Below are positions 34,766-47,440 of a stretch of DNA of 64,000 nucleotides, piece after piece. A program made the position numbers and the translations under genes. The stretch is taken from assembly GCF_033568475.1 (NCBI RefSeq), contig NC_133123.1, positions 23,422,622 through 23,486,621 on the forward strand. Reading direction: 5' to 3'. How positions within the stretch are numbered: position 1 is the stretch's first letter; each line of letters begins with the position of its first letter. Source of the stretch: Henckelia pumila (lineage: Eukaryota > Streptophyta > Magnoliopsida > Lamiales > Gesneriaceae). Below the pieces are notes generated by a model. That model was given only the letters and a program-made list of their open reading frames with translations. It did no database searches and was not told the origin of the DNA.

Positions 34766-35960
34766 GGGTTTATTCTTAGCCGTCGCTTTCCAAAACCCGA
34801 CCTTGGCCACTGCCCTCCATCTCATTAAAGAAGTACCCATAATTCGTCCGATTCCTCCATTTTTGGCATCTCTTGCGTGGATCAACAAAAAAAGAATGTA
34901 AAGCAATATTATGAATAAAACTATAGAATTATAATTTAATTAAGTACGTGAGTGCAATATATATACGTCTATTGCACGAACTAATCGGTGCATATATAGA
35001 TGTATAATTGGTTCTAATTAGTATTAAAATTGCATGCATGGGTGGTGATCCCAAGATGGCGTCAAAATCTTTTTCTTTAAAAAAAACTATATATAAATCG
35101 ATTTTGTAACTTTTTTAAAAAAAAATAATTTGAAAAACACCCTTAATGATTCATGATCAACCACGATCCACTCTTTCAATTATTTCATGAACAATAACAC
35201 AATAATCGGGGATCATTATGCGACAATTATGACAGAAAAATCTAATCAATATATAAAATTTTGGTGCGAATATAAATAACAATAATAGTTAATTGGTTAA
35301 AAAGAACATATATATACATGCCAATTAGTTCTTCAGGGTTGTGCTCGTAGAAGTTGAGCGAAGTAATAATATCGTCCATTTCGTCCAGAAGTGGGAAACC
35401 GTTAACGCTGAGCATCAAATAATATGATATCAGTATTCATCAATGGGACAAAATCTAAATCCTGTCGGTAGATTCATGACTCCGATCGTTTGGCTGGAGA
35501 AGTTCACGATTGCTGAAGTTTTTTAGAAATTTTGGGAGTGTTTGCAATCACTAAAAAAAATGATTGTTAGATTTTGGCTTTAAAAAAATCATTTTTGTAT
35601 GTTTCTTAAACTCAAATTTTGTGTTAGCTAACTTATGTTTAAATTAATTGAAAGTCAAAAGCTAGTCATATGGTGATTATGATTCTCCAAAAGTGATTCT
35701 AATGAAAAGGTAAATGTTAAAATCACTTTATATTAATCACTTATTTATCAAACACTATCAAACTTTGATTTTTAGATTTTCATATTTGTTTTCAAACACT
35801 ACCAAATTTTGATTTTTCTTAATTTTTTTATAATCTAAAAATTTAATCACTTGCACAAAAGCATAATCTTTTGCAAACACTACTTTAAAATGATTTTAGT
35901 AGTTATTACGTGTATGTGTATATATAATGTAAATTTCAGTTAAGAGTCCTCTTGTGAATG
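34766..35960. repeat. Duplicated intergenic block, matching 1531-3000
   Basis: Collinear with the block near the window start but without its 197-bp insertion, so it supplies the empty site at about 35280 (AACAATAATAGTTAATTGG). It has its own insertion (about 35330-35890). Confidence 0.75.
35536..35883. mobile_element. MITE with GTGTTTGCAA ends
   Basis: GAGTGTTTGCAATCACTAA at the left and TTTGCAAACACTA at the right are inverted, and AT-rich sequence between them is also partly complementary. This lies within the extra sequence absent from the paired block at 2869-2960. Confidence 0.6.
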
Positions 35961-35987
35961 AAAAACGGTGCCTCCATAAAATTTTAA

Positions 35988-36291
35988 AGGCAAAATTATT
36001 TTTTTGGTCATGTATGTTTCAATCTTTTATATTTTCAGATTTCAGTTTTAGTCCGCTATCTTTATTTTTTTTTTGGCAATTTTAGTCCTTTTTTTCGGCG
36101 TGGCGGTGACGTGGAACCAATTCAGTGCTGATGTGGAGCTGACGTGTACAATGCCACGTAAGCATTTTCAAATAAAAAGGACCGTAATCGCCAAAAATCA
36201 AAACAAGCAGGACTAAAACTAACATATGAAAACATAGATGATCAAAATCGTAAAGTGACAAGCATATAGGACCAAATTTGTAGTTTTTTCC
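35988..36291. mobile_element. Short TIR MITE (copy 2 of 3)
   Basis: Body matches 57028-57296 and 5426-5659. The left end has diverged (an expanded T run near 36067) and the right end keeps the reverse-complement words of the left. Confidence 0.75.
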
Positions 36292-36479
36292 AATTTTAAA
36301 TTATCCAATCCACAAAATTGAATCGATATTTTTAATACTGGGCTAAGATTTACTAATTGCTACTAGATTCTAATATATCCTGCCCATTTGTTTTATGATT
36401 AATTTATTATTTCCCCCATAAAACGGGGCAAGAAATTGAAGTCCCATTCGGGGAAATGGAAAAGCCCAGACGGCGGAAT

Positions 36480-37908
36480 ATACCAACTGATCCAAATGCT
36501 AGGGATTTATTGTAAATTTTCGGCATGTCGGCGGGTTGTGGCAGCTGTTCTGCGGAGAGAGCAGCTTTGGCAGCTCTTTCACAGCCCCAGCTGAAACAGA
36601 ATCATGCTCCAGTCCAATCTTTCGATTCGAAATTTCAACTTCGGGTGATTTATTTCAATACATCCTGCAACAGCCCGAATACACACTAGTAGTTTTGTTT
36701 CCTCGGCACAGGGGATATTCATTGGGATTCGAGGATTTGATGGTGAATTGATCGGGAAAGGGATGCATGGGACTTGGTACAATTAAGGCATGCAGTAGTT
36801 GGCAAAGATTCCGATGCCGTACGTGCTGGTGAAGAGGTTGGAATCATGGCTTATCGGGGGAGGAGTTTACGCGGCGATCAGCCATGAAAATGTGTGTTTC
36901 TTGAGGGGCTACTGTTGTTTGGAGGAAGAAAGATTGGTGCTTTATGAGTATTATCATGGCGGGAGTAGTGATGTTTCCTTGTTACATGGTATATATGTTG
37001 TTGAATTCATTTCTAAATACTTTCGAGTCTGAACTTGAATCAATGGATTTGATTTGGAGGAACGAGTTTGATCAATACAGAAGTATTGAAATTGGTTCGA
37101 CTTGATATATATTTGCTATCTCTAACAACTCTTTCATAGAGTTTGCAAACAATATCATAGATAGATAGATAGATAGCTCTTGAAATTGACTTGAATTTTG
37201 TTGTTCTGCTGTAATGAATCAATATTACTCCTCTGGAAAAAAGTTGATTGTGAACATTCTCTTGCTTCATGTGTATGTGTTTTCTATTTAACGATCAGGA
37301 GAAGGGGCAACGAGGGAGAATCTACGGTTGAACTGGGAGACTAGACTAAGATTTGGAATGGGCATAGCTAGGGGTATTTGTCACATCCACTCGCACAATC
37401 TTGTCCATGGAAACATAAAATCGTCCAACATTTTCTTGAATCAACAAGGGCATGGCTGCATCTCTGGCCTCGGATCAAGCTCTGTTGCCTTGTCTGGTGG
37501 ATACTAAGCACCAGAAGTGACAGAGACCAAGAAATTTAGTCAAGAATCCGATGTGTACAGCTTCTGAGTGCTCCTGCTAGAACTTCTTACGGGGAGATGC
37601 CCCTTGCGTAAAATTGGCTACTATGAACAACACTTGGTGAGCTGGGTTAGTTGGTTGCTCAATGATGATGATTTACCTTATGTCGTGTTTCTGAATGTGC
37701 CCGCGAGTGATCGTCGAAGTCATGAGGAAGAAATGGAAAAAATGTTGCAGGTATCGATGAGTTACGTTGTGTGGATGAGAACCCCAAGCACAGACCCAAG
37801 ATGAAACATGTGGCGGAGATGATGGATCGCATCTGGATGGACTTCACACAACACAGAGAGCGAGAGCAAGAGCAAGAGCAAGAGCGGGCTGCCGGAGCAG
37901 CTATCTGA
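36480..37908 (+). pseudogene. LRR-III receptor-like kinase pseudogene (kinase domain only)
   Basis: Receptor-like kinases signal from the plasma membrane; this remnant has no leucine-rich repeats or membrane segment. Kinase-like pieces appear in order: a GKGMHG-like glycine loop (about 36755), VLVKRLESW, HENVCFLRGYC and LVLYEYYHGGS. An intron-like gap (about 36990-37310) follows, then IARGICHIHSHNLVHGNIKSSNIFL, SFVL and LLLELLTGRCP. TAA at 37505 replaces a codon just before APEV and TGA at 37565 follows SDVYSF. Frame also changes between pieces. HGN replaces the HRD catalytic triad, as in atypical LRR-III kinases. The C-terminus is a low-complexity E/Q/R tail ending at TGA 37906. Confidence 0.85.
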
Positions 37909-38421
37909 AAATTCGTATAGCTTAGCTTGTTCGGACGAGGGAAAAATATTCTTCAACATTCTCTGTATTTAAACTTTTCATAATCAATCCATGTGATAAA
38001 TTTCTATTGGTTTCATACACAGATTGTGACACATAATGTTACATGAGATTAATTGCATCAGCATCCAGAAAAAAATTCAAAAAAAATATATGAAAATGAC
38101 CCTTACATAAGATTAAAGCATTAGTGTCTGAGATCAAACTTTTAAAACATATAGATCAAAACTTAAAATAAGACAAGGTAGTGCTCCAACATATTTATTC
38201 CGTTTTTTTTTAAAAAAAAATTGAGTTACTTCCCTTTTTAATATTCAAAGCCCGAACTTAGAAAACCGTGGAGGAAAGTATTTGGAAATGATTTTGGGGT
38301 CTTCAATCAACTTGGGTTTCTTATAATGAAAATAATAATAATGCATAACAGCACTCCTTAGAAATTTATAGATTGTAAATTGTAAATAACTTAATTTTAG
38401 AACCATGACAGGCCATAAGCC

Positions 38422-38429
38422 TATAAATA
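38422..38429 (+). promoter_or_regulatory. TATA box upstream of PEX11
   Basis: TATAAATA in CCTATAAATATACAACGC, 254 bases before the start codon; a start site near 38455 would leave a 5' UTR of about 230 bases. Confidence 0.5.
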
Positions 38430-38682
38430 TACAACGCAAAAGCAACAATCATTATTAATATCTCTCAAGAAATTGTTTTACATTCGGCAATCAGTAGTCT
38501 CACTTGGCGGATAAAAATATAATAAATGTTAGACTAGATTGAGCAAACAATGTTGACCAACCACTGGATTTTAAAATCATATTGAAAAAAAAAAATTAAA
38601 AAAATACCCCACACAATCTCTTGCAACAAATCTCAATATTTCCCCATTTTCAAAAATTTGATCATCACATGAATCAAGTAAA

Positions 38683-39366
38683 ATGTCCTTCCCCATTAGT
38701 GAAAAGGTAGACAAACTTGTAATCTTTCTAGCAAAAAGAGATGGCATAGACAAACTTTTCAAGACCTTCCAATATGTATCCAAATTAGTCCATTGGCATG
38801 CACAAAGTACGCACCCTAGTGTTGCCAATAGGGCCAAGAAATGGGAGGTGGCCACGGGCCTTAGCCGGAAAGCCTTCCGCACCGGCCGGTTCCTCTCAGG
38901 ATTCAACACCCTACTGCAAAACCCGGGGCCCACAACGGTCCTCCGATTGCTAGCTGTACTTTCGAACTCCGGCGAAATGGTCTACTTCTTGTTTGACCAT
39001 TTACTTTGGTTATCAAGAATTGGGGTGCTGGATGCAAAGTTGGCTAGGAAAATGAGCTTCATTTCAGCATTTGGTGAGTCATTTGGCTATGTATTTTTCA
39101 TTATATCTGATATCATATTGATCCAAGAAGGGATGAAGGAAGAAAGAAAGATTGTGAAATTAGGGGTGGAAGAATTTTCCAAGGGAAGAATCAAGAAAAT
39201 CAGGGTTGAGAGGGTGATGAGATTCATGGCTGTGGCAGCTAATTTGGCTGATTTGGTTATTGCAATAGCTGATATTGAACCAAATCCTCTTTGTAATCAT
39301 GTTTTTACATTAGGGATTAGTGGGTTGATTTCAGCATGGGCTGGTTGGTATAGGAATTGGCCATAG
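38683..39366 (+). CDS. PEX11: Peroxisomal membrane biogenesis protein PEX11 family
   Basis: PEX11 proteins bend and elongate the peroxisome membrane before division. This single-exon ORF of 227 codons starts MSFPISEKVDKLVIFLAKRDG and holds the conserved family stretches KKWEVATGLSRKAFRTGRFL, SGEMVYFLFDHLLWLSRIG and SFISAFGESFGYVFF. It ends in the family-typical GISGLISAWAGWYRNWP. An amphipathic N-terminal half and two hydrophobic segments (about residues 135-150 and 205-222) fit the family. Length agrees with plant PEX11 members; the sequence looks closest to the PEX11A/B branch, but I cannot assign the subtype firmly. No stops or shifts. It is the cleanest gene in the window. Confidence 0.94.
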   Translation: MSFPISEKVDKLVIFLAKRDGIDKLFKTFQYVSKLVHWHAQSTHPSVANRAKKWEVATGLSRKAFRTGRFLSGFNTLLQNPGPTTVLRLLAVLSNSGEMVYFLFDHLLWLSRIGVLDAKLARKMSFISAFGESFGYVFFIISDIILIQEGMKEERKIVKLGVEEFSKGRIKKIRVERVMRFMAVAANLADLVIAIADIEPNPLCNHVFTLGISGLISAWAGWYRNWP

Positions 39367-40707
39367 AAATTTGACTTTTTAAAGCCAAATTTTATGATTT
39401 TGGGGGCCATTAGAATCGAGGGTATGTTGTCATATCACAAAATTATTTTTATATATTTGATAGATATTTAAGTAAATCTTTAAAATACGTGAGAAATTAA
39501 AATTTCATAATTCGAGTAGACCAATTTTATGTGTAGACTCTATTTTTTGCTTTGCTCATGCTCCACTTTGATCGTTTAGCGTTTTAATAAACTATTTGAG
39601 ATTGAACTTTGTCAAGCTAAAATTTTGGCTCGATGATTTTTGGAAAATTCAAGCTCGAGTTTGATATTTATTGACAGAAAAAATATTGAAAGTATATATA
39701 AAGCTGATTGCAAAAGTATATAATTCATAATACAATTAAATTAGATAAAATAATATTTTGATTAATTAATATTTAAAAGTAAAAGCATCCACTACTCGAG
39801 CTGTGTGTTCAAGCTTGAGTTAGAGCTTTAGTCGAGTGTTAGTGATCTGCACGAGAGCTATTTCTGAACAATAGGTATCGTTTGACTCGTGAGATGAGAT
39901 GATAAACAAAGTGAATGTTTAATATGAGTAATAAAAACTGCAAATATAATAAGTTTGTGATACATGATTTTTGTTATGTGATTACTTATCACATAGTGCA
40001 TGATATGTAGGTTGATGGTTGGTTGAACAATCTACACTTATCGTATCAACACCACCAAACAGTACCTTATATCTGCAGTCTAGTTTGACGTGTTATTGAG
40101 CGAGGAGAAATAGTGAAACTGTTTCACCTATTAAATTTGACTTGTATAAATTTTGATGATTATACAAGTATCAACAAAACAAGGTAGCAAGCAAAGTGAT
40201 GTTATGGAGACACCGGATATCCTCTAATATAAATGTTATGCAAGTATATGGACACACCTGGTTCTGTGACAAGCTTTCGAGAAAGTTGTGATTTACCTTG
40301 CGACGGATCTTTGATGGTTATTTGATCAGGGATGCTCTTGGTAATCATGCGAGTCTAACTACAAAATTAGTTGAAAAACAATTAATATCATACATCCTTC
40401 TATACCACATGAAGTAGAGACTGTTATCAGATGAACAAAGAGGTTCAGAAGTAATGGGTGCTAACGGTTTGTTACATTACAACAAACAAATTAAGCTGGC
40501 CTGTTGGGCTTTACAGTAATATTTTTCTGGTGCAGGAGCTACAAGAGTAAACTACAAACATTTGCATCAGTAAGAGTCTATGAAGCTTATGACATCTTTC
40601 TTTCGCACAGCATTGTATGGGGCGGAAAAAACAAAAGAATTATAACAAAAAAACAAGAATACATTAGGGCTAACAAAGAAACTGAACAACTCTCAGGATA
40701 ATTATCT
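39367..40707. other. Intergenic, no feature recognised
   Basis: AT-rich sequence between the PEX11 stop and the 3' end of the TBL gene. It holds possible AATAAA-type signals but no ORF with recognisable content and no clear repeat. Confidence 0.6.
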
Positions 40708-43605
40708 CTATACGTAATGGAATACTCTTCTTATATTTTCAAGTACCAGTTCATTCCAAGCATCAACTGGACCCGGCATGCGCCAGTGCAAGCAATCCTG
40801 TGGTGGAGGCCTGCTATCTGGTCCTCTCTGAGTGATCTTATTTGGGTCAGGGCTTCGATATGGACCCAGATGCCCAATGTGGCGATATGAAAAGGCTTCT
40901 GTGATATCCATCAGTTTCATTTTTGATTTGTTAGTCTTTTTATTCATCGCGCGGTTAAAACTTGTCACCTGTTTCTCATACATTACATCAGTAAAGCGAT
41001 TTTCAACTAATTCACCTTTCAAGATAGGCCGGTCTTTTCCAATGCATCATCCTCCAGTATTCCATTCTCCAACCTCGTAATGATCGGGTGAAAAGGTTCG
41101 AACAAGTGTAAGACCACTGTAATTTGGATGAGTGCCTATAGCAGTAAGAATTGTCTCGACTGATATTTTAAAAGCTTCAATATTATCAACCTTCTTTTGC
41201 CTGGAATTATCAGGCCACCATAGATGTCCTCCTACAATCTCATTGTTCAGAATATACACAGACTGTTTGGCAAACCAGTGTCCTGAGGAGAGGACGACCA
41301 CGTCAAAACCTGAGACATAGTCCATGAAAACCTCATCTGGTAAGTCAAGGTGGACCTTAACCATGCCATCTGGGGCAAAGTCAAATGGTTCGGGTGTTTG
41401 GTGCACAAGCCAGGAAGACCATATGCGAACAATCATTGTAGACATAGATCCAAAATAGTACCGTTGCATTTTCCGGTTGCCTCTGTTTTTGGGAACCTCA
41501 ACCTGAAAGAGTGCAAATGACAGATTGACAGGTTTTAGAGTATTTTCTGCACTGCAAGAAACTCCTACATTCTAATTATCCTGTGATGTGACGCTCTTTT
41601 AAATAGATTACATCAATGAAAAAACTTTTATTTCTAGTTTATTTTGCATAACTAGAGTTACTCCAAAATACATTTGAGTAATCAAAATAGAGAGGGAACC
41701 TCGAGATTCAAGTTTTTTGTTTTTTGTTTTTTAAAAAGACCTTCAAGGATCCACTTACAACAGCCAAAAAAATCTTTTCCCATTCAGAACCATTAATTGC
41801 TAAACAGCGATGAACAAAAATTATGGAAGGAAAGGAAGAATGCAAGAAGTTGACAAAAGTAAAAGAAGAAATCTCTTCTAACCTGCCACAAGATACACAA
41901 CATTGATTCCATTTGATTTCTTGCTACAGAGTCACCAATAAAAGCTAGTGTTTTTCCTCTCATCAACTCCAAGAACATCTTCGCGTCAAACCTAGGGAGG
42001 TCACACTTGGAAGGTTTCCACCTCCAATTCTCATATTCCTTATCTGGCCTCCCATTTCCCTGACAATTCTGCATCTGAGTAATCACAGGACATGAGTTAT
42101 TTGTGTACAATGGTCCAGAAGCATCATAAACCCATTTGCCATTGTAAAGATCACAACCTGAACATGACAAGTATAAACTCTCAATATCAAGAACATGAAC
42201 CATGATGTGATACACAACAACGTTAATTGATTTTAACTTCAGCCCATGGTATAGCATTCTAATAGGAGAATATAATGCAAAGAAATAGGTTGCAGACACC
42301 AACACCTCCTGCAGTTATGTTTTAGTTAAAACTGACATCAAGAGTGTTGATATCATACTAATTTCTAATTGATACATTCTTAAAACAATAATTAGACGTA
42401 GTCAAGTAGTTGGGATGAAAAGTTGATTACATTCATGCCAAGTCAAAGGTACAGCCGTACAGTAGGTCGCAATCAGTCAGTAAGAGTAACACCCCCAAAA
42501 AATAAAGCTGAAGAAAAACACCATTGGCCTATGTGCAACCAGTAAAAACTAACTTCATTGATTGGCTGAATGATGATTAAATAATAAATACTAGTTGGTG
42601 AATGAATATTTAAATACTTACAATGACTACTTCAATACTAGTAGAATCCATCGTGATAGTCATTTGGTGTGGAAGTACTCAAGGAACTGAATTTTTTTAG
42701 GCAAGTGTAATATTTGTTAGCTATGTACAAATACAATAAATAAAAACATTAAATAGACGACCTATGAAACCAACAAAGAATGATAAATATGCAATTGCTG
42801 GACAGACAAACTTTATGTTCATCTTAGCAATTAGGTATATGCTAGCAGGTTAAAAGTGCTAACATATGAGGAAACCATAATAAATATCAGAAAGAGGGAC
42901 AAAACAATTACATAAACTTAGACAAAAACAATGCATCAAAAGAGAGGTAGCAGGCAGTGGAAAAGGACGGACAACTTCAATTCAAAAGACAACAAGATTA
43001 CTGATTATACCAGGAACATCATCAGCTTTCAAGTTGGTGGTAGCAGCAGAAGGCTCCAAACTCTTATGCGGTTCAGTTTGTGTGAAATTGTTGTAGACTG
43101 GTGACACTTTTTTGGCAGCAGTACCTGAAGATGGTGGATTTGCAATGCCATCCTCTTCTTGTCTATCCTCAGAAGACAGATGCATGTTCTTTGAATTCTT
43201 AGATTCTACATGTACTGAACTTGACAAGCCATTCTTATCTAGAGTTCCGGGAGTCAATTCTTCAGTCTCAGGTCTGCCCTCATCGCCTCCACCTTTTTCT
43301 ACATGCTTATTGTTCTCACGAAGAGAAACACCTCCATTTCCGTAGCCCAAAACGGATGAACTTGATCCCAGTGCATCTTCTGGAGAACCATTGTTGTACT
43401 TGGAATTAGAAACTGGACCACCGGAGGAATCTGAATGAATGTCTATGGAGCTATCAACAGCATAGAAATACCGACGAACTGTTGACCTGATCGGTTGTTG
43501 GATCAAGACGGAGGAGGCAAGAACTAAGAACATAGCAAGGCCTCCCACTAAACTAACAATCGATAAAAAGGTCCTTGGATAGGTAGGTCTAGCCCTTTCT
43601 GTCAT
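40708..43605 (-). pseudogene. TRICHOME BIREFRINGENCE-LIKE (TBL) gene with premature TGA
   Basis: TBL proteins are Golgi polysaccharide O-acetyltransferases. Three exons fit with consistent phases and GT-AG borders: 43605-43011, 42157-41883 and 41502-40708. The N-terminus has one membrane anchor (about residues 15-35, SIVSLVGGLAMFLVLASSVL) and a long low-complexity stem. The TBL domain begins GCDLYNGKWVYDASGPLY and carries the GDS motif (LAFIGDSVARNQMESM). Exon 3 has an in-frame TGA at 41047-41049 after GEWNTGG. Beyond it the frame continues open to TAG-type stop at 40708 and contains the second catalytic motif DCLHWRMPGP. Full reading would be about 554 residues; the stop leaves about 441 and removes DxxH. 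I therefore list it as a probable pseudogene or null allele. Confidence 0.85.
41883..42157 (-). other. TBL exon 2 (GDS motif)
   Basis: Bounded by TTCAG before GTTGTGATC and by GTTAGAAG after CTTTGTGGCAG on the minus strand. 275 bases, which completes the codon left open by exon 1. Encodes the start of the TBL domain and the GDS nucleophile motif. Confidence 0.85.
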
Positions 43606-43621
43606 GGAATTCTATTCAAAA

Positions 43622-44001
43622 CTACACAAATCAGATTTTAAGACACAAACAGATTGTTATTCCTCTGAAACTACGCTCACTTTTGCATACAAACCTCGTA
43701 CACAAAGTAATCAATCAGTAAAATCTGCAGGTATTTATCCCAATACTCCTCCATTTTGATCAAACACTGAAAAGTATATATATAAAAAAATAATAATAAA
43801 AAAACAAGCACTGAACAAAAAAACAAAATTGTGTCAACTCACAAATGCCATCAACAAACACATCACACAGGAAACATAGAATATATTGTTAAGATTACAC
43901 AACAACAAGATTCGAAATCCACATCATTCCATTAAAAATAAATAAATAAATAAAACAAGTCCATGGCAACAATGTAAACAAAAAAAAATAAAAAATCTTA
44001 C
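43622..44001 (-). other. Possible 5' UTR intron of the TBL gene
   Basis: On the minus strand a GAG/GTAAGA donor lies at 44001-44000 and a TTTGTGTAG acceptor ends at 43622, 17 bases upstream of the ATG. Plausible but supported only by the splice-site words. Confidence 0.35.
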
Positions 44002-45231
44002 CTCAACTGCAAAAATAAGCTCCATTCTCCCCAAAAATCAAGTGTAATCCTGAAATTCCTCTAATTTCCATGTAATTGATGGGGATTTATAACATTTGAA
44101 TTGCAAATTGATGCATTTTCCAGTTTTGATGGATCTGAAGGTAATACAATAACAATAATAAATATTTATTGATGATTAGTCCTGTACTATTCCCATCACC
44201 TTAGGGCCAGGGGCGGATTTAGGATTTTGGCTCCGGGGATGCTTACAAAAGACGGACAAAAGATTGGATGAGTGGGATTCAAACTGGGAATCATAGAAGA
44301 GAATAGGAGGGATTCGAACCTAGGTGCCATAGAAGGAAAGAAAAAGAAAGTTGGAATAGGAGGGATTCAACCTTGAGTGTCTTTTCGATTATTTTACTCA
44401 TAGTTTGTTGGAAAATACATAGCTTTACCAACTATCTTTAACCCAAATAAACAACAAAGATCCATGTGGCTTACCAATTTCCAACACCAATTGGTATGAT
44501 CCATCAAGATCTCTATCCCTACAAAGTTTGGAAACCAACAACATTATTATACCTGTTGAAATTGTAGAAATAGTTGTTTCGCATCTATTAGTAATCTCTA
44601 TCTCCTTTAATTATATTTTCAAGTATTGAGCATCTTTAAGTGTTTCTTTAAATCTGTGCGCTACAATTCAATTGAACAATTAAATAATTTTTAAATTCAA
44701 TGGAGCAATTAAATAATTTTTAGGACACATATGAAACCTGTAGTGAACTTGAAAGATTTCAGGCACATTTCTTAAGTTCTAACATTTACTAAAGTCAAAA
44801 AGACAGAAACCAAAGAAAGTTATTCTAAAAAAACCACTCACAGAAAGTTAATGCATTACGTCATGTTAATCTGAAAGATGAATAGCTTAAAAGAACAACA
44901 AATTTGATTTTCAATATACCATCATGAAAAGGGCAACCTATTTTCTTACATGTGTTGGCATTTCACATTTGAAACCTAACCAAAGATGTAAAACTTGAGA
45001 ATATTGACCTCAAATTTTGAAATAGGAGAAATAGCCAAACTATAACTAACCCAAAAAAAATGAGACCATAGTCCATATGCATTGGTTTAAACATTATTAA
45101 GAGGTACACCAGTTCTTTCGATTTTATTTTCTTTTCAACTAAATCTTGAAGAACGATAAAATTTTAATGTGAAATACATACATACATACACCCACATATA
45201 TATAGTTTTGTTAACCTGACATGGGTGCTAG
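44002..45231. other. Intergenic with fragments of known repeats
   Basis: Upstream region of the TBL gene. At about 44212 a CAGGGGCGGATTTAGGATTTTGG sequence resembles one end of a common plant hAT-type MITE, without a matching second end. At 44905-45120 there is a diverged piece of the segmental duplication at 3450-3600 (ATCATGAAAAGGGCAACC, GGTACACCAGTTCTTTCG). No gene seen. Confidence 0.5.
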
Positions 45232-45428
45232 CTACTTGCAACGTTTGTTTATTTTTATTTTTTTGAAAAAAAAAATATTAAGATGTTTAGCTAAACATCT
45301 CGTTGAATGTCACATCCATGTCTTATCAGCATTTAATGCTTTAAGATGTTGAGGTGAACATCTTTGAGATGTTCAGCTAATTTTTTAATTTTTTTTAAAA
45401 AAAAAAAAAAAACAAGCGCTGCAAGTTG
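45232..45428. mobile_element. Small foldback MITE
   Basis: ACTTGCAACGTTTGTTT at the left is inverted as AACAAGCGCTGCAAGTT at the right. Inside, ATTAAGATGTTTAGCTAAACATCT and GAGATGTTCAGCTAATTTTT are also complementary. About 197 bp with homopolymer A/T runs between. Confidence 0.55.
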
Positions 45429-46764
45429 GGCGCCAACTCGGCTTGCACCAATGTTAGCTTGCACACACACGAAGTGTGCAGGGTAATAAAACTGTTTATA
45501 TGTAATAAATACCAATCTCAAATTTAAAAATTTCAAGGAATTCAAATAGGCAGACACAATCAACATAACTTCAGTAAAAAGTTTATCATGCCTTTGTATC
45601 AAAGTAAGCAAGTTTCGAGAAACATAAAGCAAGGAAGATCTGAGAAACGTTGACATGGGCTAAGCAGAACTCAATGTAAGTTAGCAGTGCATATGAGAAA
45701 TTAGTTTTTCTGAGTGAAAACCAAAAAAGATCACTCACACCAAAATCTATCTATGGGTCTGACTTTTGGAACAGCGTCAAGAAATTATATGGTCAAGAAA
45801 TTGTATGGTTAAGCATAAGAAGTTTCCAAACATAACATAAATCCCTCAAAGGGTCACAACTCTTCTTTTCTCAATTAATCTGGATAATTATGACAATCTG
45901 GCTTATTATAGTATCAAGAACTGACATGAGGAAATTGTAATAGAGAGAAAACTATTTTTACTTTCAGACAAGAAAACTAAGCTGGGTAGTTATCCCCCTC
46001 TTCTTTGACCACGTTACAATTAAAATGTGGGTAATGAAAACCAGAGTTGCATTTGTAGTCGACTCAAATGTTTCTATCATTTATTTAACCAGATTATTCA
46101 TTGAGACATTTCAGCTAACAATAAATAATCAGGTGAATGATATATATTTAGTTACAATGATACTTCAATAATAATTCATAAATACTGTATCATACAAAAA
46201 AGGACTGTTTTATAACATAGACTAAATAAATGTGTATATTGATGATTCTGTATTTTAACATATGTTTTTCACTATCTAACAATTAATATATGCAAAAAGA
46301 CATGATTTTGAAAGGAGAAAACCAACAAATTCAGCAAAGATAATGAGGAAAAGTAATGCAAACAATAATTAATAATAAAATATGAGCATTTTCCATTGTA
46401 TCAAACAACAAGTAATCGAATCAAAGTAGAAATTCTAACCTTTACATTCAGCCGATCAATTATTTCAGTAATAGATATTTTCTTCTCAAATCACATGAAA
46501 TTATATTCCATAGAAGCATCATTTATCAATCAGCCATACACAATATATTGGAAAGCTCATCCAAACCTACACCAGCTGTTCAAATTTCACCAAAAATGTA
46601 TACCCACTGACCCACATTCTCGTAATTAACATCAACAAGATGGAAATACACAATTTAATTTGGGAACAGAGATGGGAAAATCGGAAGAAAATGAAACGTA
46701 TTTAGATGGAAGATAAGAAGTTGAGGGATCAAAGGGATTCAAAGGGGGAATTAGAAATCTTGAA
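45429..46764. other. Intergenic, no feature recognised
   Basis: AT-rich, no credible gene. The short ORFs at 45333 and 46396 have no recognisable content. Confidence 0.6.
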
Positions 46765-47083
46765 TACAGATTCGGATCCATTTATTATGGAGTAACAAAC
46801 CTTACCCATATTTATAATAATAAGTAATATTTTTGGCATAAATTGTAATATTTTTTAATGGATAACTCATACAAGAAATTCGTCTCATAAAAATGATCCT
46901 TGAGACCGTCTCATAGGAGTTTTTGTCTTTATTATATACATAAATAATAAATTTTCTGAACTGAGATTCTGAAATGGAAACTCAACGGATTCATGTTCAA
47001 TTAACCGAATTTTTTTTATTTTTTTTTATAGAAACACGAATACATTTTTAAAAGAATTATTTCAATTAAAAAATATTTAAAAT
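46765..47083. repeat. Piece of the segmental duplication, copy 3, left of the TIR element
   Basis: Matches about 540-720 of copy 1 (ATACAGATTCGGATCC, AATAATAAATTTTCTGAAC, GGAAACTCAACGGATTCATG). The match resumes at 56293-56395 on the other side of the 9.2-kb element, which shows that the element inserted into this copy. Confidence 0.75.
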
Positions 47084-47092
47084 AGATTTTAC
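47084..47092. repeat. 9-bp target duplication, left (AGATTTTAC)
   Basis: Pairs with AGTTTTTAC at 56293-56301, one mismatch. Confidence 0.7.
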
Positions 47093-47345
47093 GGAAAAAA
47101 TTCCGGTTCAGTCCTAAATGTTTGGACACATTCCCGGTTCAGTTCTAAATATTTCAATGTTCTCGGTTTGGTCCCAAATGTTTTCCAAAAATTTCCGGTT
47201 CAGTCCTAAATGTTTTTATGTTCCCGATTTGGTCCCAAATATTTTAAAAAGTTACAAGTTCAATCCTAAATGTTTTACGTTCAAGATTTCGTCCTAAATA
47301 TTTTCCAAAAGTTCTCGATTTGGTCCTTTCATCTACAAATAAAGC
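47093..47345 (+). repeat. Left TIR with subrepeats
   Basis: Alternates CCGGTTCAGTCCTAAATG and CGGTTTGGTCCCAAATG words at a spacing of about 33-36 bp. Aligns end to end with the reverse complement of 56040-56292. Confidence 0.85.
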
Positions 47346-47395
47346 GTAATAAAAAAATACTTACAAACAAAAGACAAAGTTAAATAAAATAAAAG

Positions 47396-47438
<43 letters not shown>
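47396..47438. repeat. (AAT)n microsatellite
   Basis: Pure AAT run in the left arm of the TIR element. Confidence 0.95.

Positions 47439-47440
<2 letters not shown>

Noticed and set aside
41047..41049. Selenocysteine or programmed readthrough at the TBL TGA
   Set aside because: Land plants lack selenocysteine insertion, and I see no readthrough stimulator; a nonsense mutation is simpler.
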